Source: Pseudonocardia sp. (GTDB taxonomy: Bacteria > Actinomycetota > Actinomycetes > Mycobacteriales > Pseudonocardiaceae). From it: a DNA stretch of 64,000 nucleotides. The notes under the pieces were generated by a model, which saw only the letters and a program-made list of their open reading frames with translations, did not search any database and was not told the origin of the DNA. The first letter of the stretch is position 1, and each line of letters opens with the position of its first letter. The stretch covers positions 1 to 64,000 of the forward strand of contig NZ_JAJCYB010000075.1 of the NCBI RefSeq assembly GCF_029263155.1, given 5' to 3'. The translations under genes and the position numbers were made by a program. This document shows positions 59,028 to 64,000 of the stretch, in pieces.

Positions 59028-60668
59028 CTAGGCCAGCTCGTGCCGGACGGCATAGGCGGTGGCGGCGGCACGTGAGGTCACTCCGAGCTTGCCGAAGATG
59101 TTGCTGACGTGCCGGGCCACCGTCTTCTCGCTGATGATCAGTCTGTCGGCGACCTCGCGGTTGGTCGCACCGGTCGCGACCAACCCGAGCACCTCCACCT
59201 CGCGGGGGCTCAGCCCGCCTGGCGCGTCCGGCGTCGTCGTCCCGGACAGCTCGGCGACCCGGGCCAGCGACGGGGTGGCGCCCAGCTGCTCGAACACACG
59301 CCGCGCCGCGTCCAGCTCCATGCTCGCGGTGTCGTGGTCGGCCAGCTCCCCGCAGGCCTGGGCCATCAGCACCCGCACCCGGGCGGCCTCGTACGGCGCG
59401 TCGAGCTCCTGCCAGGCCGTCCATGCGCGGCGCAGTACCCGGCAGGCGGCCCGGGCGTCACCGTCAGCGAGCAGGACGGCACCGCGTGCGGACCCGGCGA
59501 CCGCGCGCAGGTAGGGGGCGTCGAGCTCCCCGCCGAGCTCGTCGAGCTCTTCGACCGCCGGCCGGGCCGCGGCGACGTCGCCGGAGGCCAGCACGATCTC
59601 GACGAACGCGGACAGCACCCGGGAGCGCTTCACGCGGTCGCCCTCGGCCTCCGCGACCACGCGTCGGATGGCCGCCACCGCGTCCGGGACCCGACCCTGG
59701 GCCAGGCGCAGCAGGGCGAGGCCGGGATGAACGGAGTGCCCGGACTCACCCGCCGTGCGGTAGGACTGCTCGGCCCGCGCGAAGTCCCCGCGCAGCCGCA
59801 GCAGCTCGGCCTGCTGGTAGTGCGCCATGCCGAGCACCGGGTCGCCCGGCGGGTCGGCGAGATGCGAGCAGGCCTGCTGCACCTCCACCATGGCGTCGGA
59901 CCACTCGCCCCGCAGCTGCATGATCTCCGAGCGGTGGACCAGGCACTGGCCCCGGTAGGGCTTGAGGTCCTGCTGGTCGGCGCACCAGCGACTCAACGCC
60001 ACGGTCCACTCCTGTGCCCGCCCCCAGTCGAACACGTCGCGGCACGCGATGATCAGCGCGCAGTAGACGATCCCGGCGGCGACGTGCGAGACGTCGCCGG
60101 TGGTCACCGCGACCATCGCCTCGTCGAGCATCGACACGCCACGGTGGACCTCTCCCATCGCGACCAGCGCCTGGCCGCGGCCCAGCAGGCTCAGCGCGAC
60201 GAGGTCGGGGTCCCCGAAGCGACGGGCGATGCCCGCCGCCTCGCCGAAGACCTCGAAGGCCGCAACCGGGTCGCCGGACCCCATGGTCTGCAGCGCCGCG
60301 GGAATCATCAGGTACCCGTGTTCGACGCTGTCCGACGCCTGCTCGTCCAGCAGGCTCCCGGCCCGGCCGAGCCAACCCCCGCCCTCGGCGTACCGGGCGC
60401 GCTGCACCAGGAACATGCCGACCCAGAACGCGCACCGCACGGCGCGGCCGGTCTCGCCCTGGTCGAGGAACGCGTGGTGGGCCCGCTCCAGACTCGCGAC
60501 GGCCGCCTCGTCGCGCCCGATCAGGTGGGCGGCCATCCCGAGCCGGTCGAGGTCGGGCGCGTCCAGCGGGCTGTGCTCGTCGGCCGCCGAGAGCACGTCG
60601 TAGGTGTCCTGCCAGGCCCGTCGCGCGTACGCCTCACGGCCGCGCATCACCGTGTCGGTGGGATGCAT
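59028..60668 (-). CDS. LuxR-family transcriptional regulator with TPR-like domain
   Basis: 546 aa. Most of the protein (about 20-480) is helical TPR-like repeats without the P-loop of the large LAL regulators. The C-terminal 60 residues are a LuxR HTH: LSPREVEVLGLVATGATNRE followed by KTVARHVSNIFGKLGV. It lies upstream of the methyltransferase on the same strand and may control it. GGGAGAG before the ATG at 60668. Confidence 0.85.
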   Translation of the reverse strand: MHPTDTVMRGREAYARRAWQDTYDVLSAADEHSPLDAPDLDRLGMAAHLIGRDEAAVASLERAHHAFLDQGETGRAVRCAFWVGMFLVQRARYAEGGGWLGRAGSLLDEQASDSVEHGYLMIPAALQTMGSGDPVAAFEVFGEAAGIARRFGDPDLVALSLLGRGQALVAMGEVHRGVSMLDEAMVAVTTGDVSHVAAGIVYCALIIACRDVFDWGRAQEWTVALSRWCADQQDLKPYRGQCLVHRSEIMQLRGEWSDAMVEVQQACSHLADPPGDPVLGMAHYQQAELLRLRGDFARAEQSYRTAGESGHSVHPGLALLRLAQGRVPDAVAAIRRVVAEAEGDRVKRSRVLSAFVEIVLASGDVAAARPAVEELDELGGELDAPYLRAVAGSARGAVLLADGDARAACRVLRRAWTAWQELDAPYEAARVRVLMAQACGELADHDTASMELDAARRVFEQLGATPSLARVAELSGTTTPDAPGGLSPREVEVLGLVATGATNREVADRLIISEKTVARHVSNIFGKLGVTSRAAATAYAVRHELA

Positions 60669-60933
60669 CGCTCTCCCTCGCGGGAGTGGTGATCGGTGCC
60701 CGAGCCGCTCCCACTGCCGTCGTCCTGTTGCCTGGGCCGGTCCCCGCCGCAGCCTGCCGTGCCGCAGTTTCGTGGGGGAGCCGCCGAGGAGCAACCCCAC
60801 CGGTGGAGCACCGCCGTGGGCCCAGACCTACCATAACGGCGAGATCAACACGAGCCACCGCGCGAGCGTCGGCTCCACAGGCACGGTCGGACGCGCTGCC
60901 GGCTCGCTCGTGACGGTGGAATGCCGGGAGTGC

Positions 60934-61878
60934 CTACGCAGGGCAGAAGGACACCGTCGTCAGTTCCTCGGAGAGCTCCCAGACGCGCCGGGCGTCCTCG
61001 GCGCTGCGGAGGCGGGAGTAGACCTTCTGCTCCGCAGGGGACCCACCGAGGTGTCCGGGTCCGCTGGGCCCGTAGAGCCGGGCGCCCCGGGCCTCGACGG
61101 CCGTCGCGGCGAGGAGGGCGGGCAGGAGCGCGGTCTCGACGGTCCCGAGGAGGATGCCGCGCACGGACAGCGCGCGGATGAGTCGCACACTCAGGGTGTC
61201 CCGGGGGCGGCCGACCTCCGGGCGAGCGGCGAGCAGGTTCGTCGGGGCGACACCCGGGTGGGAGAGGTTGCTGGTGATGTCCCAGCCGCCCGCGCGGCTG
61301 CGCCGGTCGAGTTCGAGGCCGAAGAGCCCGAGCGCGATCTTCGACTGACTGTAGGCGCGCCGGCCGTGGTAGGAGCGAATCCAGTTCGGGTCGTCCCAGT
61401 TGATGGAGTTCTGGTCGGCGGCCACGCTGATCTGGGAGGTCACGCGGGCCCGGCCGGCGCGCAGCAGCGGCAGCAGGTGGCCGACGAGGGCGAAGTGGCC
61501 GAGGTGGTTGGAGCCGAACTGGAGCTCGAACCCGTCCGCGGTGGTCTGCCGGTCGGGTGGGGTCATGACGCCGGCGTTGTTGACAAGGATGTGGATCGGC
61601 CGGTCCTCGTCGCGCAGCGTCTCCCCGAGCGCCGCCACCGACTCGAGCGAGGACAGGTCGAGGGAGCGCAGCGACACGGTCGCGCCGGGGGTCTGCCGGC
61701 GGATCCGGGCGATCGCCGCCTCGCCCTTGCGCGGGTTCCGGACGGGCAGGAGCACCTCGGCCCCGGCGGCCGCGAGGCGCCCGGCGAGGCCCAGCCCGAT
61801 GCCGTCGCTCGCTCCGGTGACGACGGCGCGCCGCCCGGACAGGTCGGGGACGGTGATGTCGGGTCGGGTGCGTGGCAT
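60934..61878 (-). CDS. Short-chain dehydrogenase/reductase
   Basis: 314 aa. Cofactor motif TGASDGIG at 21-28, NNAG at 100-103 and YSQSK with Tyr176/Lys180. It resembles the retinol-dehydrogenase-like SDRs usually found divergent from an XRE/MmyB-type regulator, as here. That regulator is therefore its likely repressor or activator. The 265 nt behind it, up to the LuxR gene start, hold no gene. Confidence 0.88.
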   Translation of the reverse strand: MPRTRPDITVPDLSGRRAVVTGASDGIGLGLAGRLAAAGAEVLLPVRNPRKGEAAIARIRRQTPGATVSLRSLDLSSLESVAALGETLRDEDRPIHILVNNAGVMTPPDRQTTADGFELQFGSNHLGHFALVGHLLPLLRAGRARVTSQISVAADQNSINWDDPNWIRSYHGRRAYSQSKIALGLFGLELDRRSRAGGWDITSNLSHPGVAPTNLLAARPEVGRPRDTLSVRLIRALSVRGILLGTVETALLPALLAATAVEARGARLYGPSGPGHLGGSPAEQKVYSRLRSAEDARRVWELSEELTTVSFCPA

Positions 61879-62052
61879 GTGTTCCCCCTCGTCGGACGTG
61901 TGTCACCGAGGTTCGGCCGCCACCGGGGGGAGTACAACGGCCCGCCGATCCGAGGATCGCCGCGCCGCGCCGCCGGGAAGGGGGGATCGCCGGGGCGTGG
62001 CCGGGCGGGGTGCGCCGACGGTAGAAGTGGTACATCAGCAGGGGAGGAACGC

Positions 62053-62895
62053 ATGGTGATCGATCGGACCGGACTGGCGGAGTTCCTCCGGCGCCGCCGG
62101 GAGTCCCTGCAGCCCGACGACGTCGGCCTTCCCCGTGGTCAGCGCCGCAGGACCACCGGGTTGCGGCGCGAGGAGGTCGCCCTGCTCTGCCACATGTCGA
62201 CCGACTACTACTCCCGCCTCGAGCGCGAGCGCGGGCCGCAACCGTCGCCGCAGATGATCGCGTCGATCGCGCAGGGCCTGCATCTCTCGCTCGACGAGCG
62301 CGACCACCTGTTCCGGCTCGCCGGGCACAACCCGCCCACGCGCGAGGCGGCCGGTGAGCACATCAGCCCCGGCCTGCTGCGCGTGCTCGATCGCCTCGGC
62401 GACACACCCGCGGAGATCGTCACCGAGCTCGGGGAGACCCTGCGCCAGACCGCGCTCGGCGTCGCCCTGACCGGCGACACGACCGGCTACGACGGCCCGG
62501 CCCGCAGCATCGGGTACCGCTGGTTCACCGACCCCGCCGCCCGGCGCCTGTACGCGCCCGAGGAGCATCCGTTCCTGTCGCGGCTGTTCACCTCGGGCCT
62601 GCGTCAGGTCGTCACGCTGCGTGGACCCGGTTCCCGCGCGGCACACCTCGCCGACCTGCTGCTCGCCCGCAGCGCGGAGTTCCGGACCGTCTGGAACGAC
62701 CACGAGGTCGGCGTCCACCCCCACGAGGTCAAGCACTTCGTCCACCCCGAACTCGGAGCGCTGGAGCTCAACTGCCAGACGTTGCTGGACCCGCGCCGGT
62801 CGCACTCCCTGCTCGTGTACACCGCCGTCCCGGGCAGCGAGAGCTACGAGAAGCTGCAGTTGCTGTCCGTGATCGGTGCGCAGGCGCTGCGGTGA
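62053..62895 (+). CDS. XRE-family regulator with MmyB-like ligand domain
   Basis: 280 aa. An XRE HTH (about 7-75, with TGLRREEVALLCHMSTDYYSR) precedes a MmyB-like C-terminal domain ending in the typical NDHEVGVHPHEVKHFVHPELG and TAVPGSES. Members bind small ligands, probably lipids. Divergent from the SDR gene. GGGGAGGAAC marks the ATG at 62053. Confidence 0.9.
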   Translation: MVIDRTGLAEFLRRRRESLQPDDVGLPRGQRRRTTGLRREEVALLCHMSTDYYSRLERERGPQPSPQMIASIAQGLHLSLDERDHLFRLAGHNPPTREAAGEHISPGLLRVLDRLGDTPAEIVTELGETLRQTALGVALTGDTTGYDGPARSIGYRWFTDPAARRLYAPEEHPFLSRLFTSGLRQVVTLRGPGSRAAHLADLLLARSAEFRTVWNDHEVGVHPHEVKHFVHPELGALELNCQTLLDPRRSHSLLVYTAVPGSESYEKLQLLSVIGAQALR

Positions 62896-62933
62896 CCGCG
62901 CCCGTGGGTGGCGACGTTGCAGCCGACCTCACG

Positions 62934-62969
62934 CGACAGCCCCGGCCGGAGCACCGGCCGGGGCTGTCG
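62934..62969. terminator. Strong bidirectional hairpin
   Basis: A perfect 16-bp stem (62934-62949 with 62954-62969) and a 4-nt loop AGCA between the convergent XRE and katG genes. It should end transcripts from both sides although no long T tract follows. Confidence 0.75.
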
Positions 62970-62980
62970 TCGCCAGGCGA

Positions 62981-64000
<1,020 letters not shown>

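Overview
The window is high-GC chromosomal DNA from an actinobacterium. The gene order trxB-trxA-cwlM-...-parB-parA-rsmG-jag-yidC-yidD-rnpA-rpmH-dnaA-dnaN-gnd-recF-dciA-gyrB-gyrA is the classic actinobacterial replication-origin neighbourhood. Frequent GTG starts, a mini-intein in GyrA and the pcnA-nudix-DUF6049-murJ-sigM block point to Actinomycetes. Protein style suggests a Pseudonocardia-like member of the Pseudonocardiales; that placement is inference from recall, not a search.

Layout. 1-9715: tilS, hpt, a secreted S1 protease, ftsH, the folate operon folE-folP-folB-folK, DUF3180 and a PrsW-like protease. 10172-13274: NlpC/P60 hydrolase, an SDR, a DUF1707 protein and a HEPN/nucleotidyltransferase pair that looks like a diverged toxin-antitoxin or RNA-processing module. 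13553-18330: leuS with a leucine leader peptide and attenuator, then SdpI-, DUF427- and UPF0301-family genes. 18373-32911: MFS transporter, pcnA, nudix hydrolase, DUF6049, MurJ, a separate MurJ-type pseudokinase, SigM and its putative anti-sigma factor, TrxB/TrxA and CwlM. Several of these serve peptidoglycan synthesis and thiol redox control. 33002-41894: GNAT, aminotransferase, parS sites, ATP-grasp ligase, ParB/ParA, RsmG, Jag, YidC, YidD, RnpA and RpmH. 42309-54239: DnaA, oriC, DnaN, 6-phosphogluconate dehydrogenase, RecF, DciA, GyrB and intein-containing GyrA. 54299-64000: DUF3566, tRNA-Ile, DLW-39, tRNA-Ala, then an accessory stretch with a GNAT gene, three adjoining gene remnants, DUF998, a methyltransferase, a LuxR regulator, an SDR divergent from an XRE regulator, and the 3' half of katG, which runs off the window.

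The main observations are: (i) a leuS leader ORF with three consecutive Leu codons and a strong hairpin behind it; (ii) a 55-nt palindromic element present twice, once between convergent genes and once inside the recF reading frame; (iii) three DnaA boxes packed into the first codons of dciA, better matches than those in the dnaA-dnaN gap; (iv) many genes whose start codon lies 6-8 nt behind a TANNNT box with no Shine-Dalgarno, implying leaderless mRNAs; (v) an exact GGAAT-N18-GTT SigR/SigH-type promoter before trxB; (vi) a HEPN-MNT pair with a UPF0158 fusion and altered catalytic motifs; (vii) a five-copy 22-nt intergenic repeat between folB and folK.
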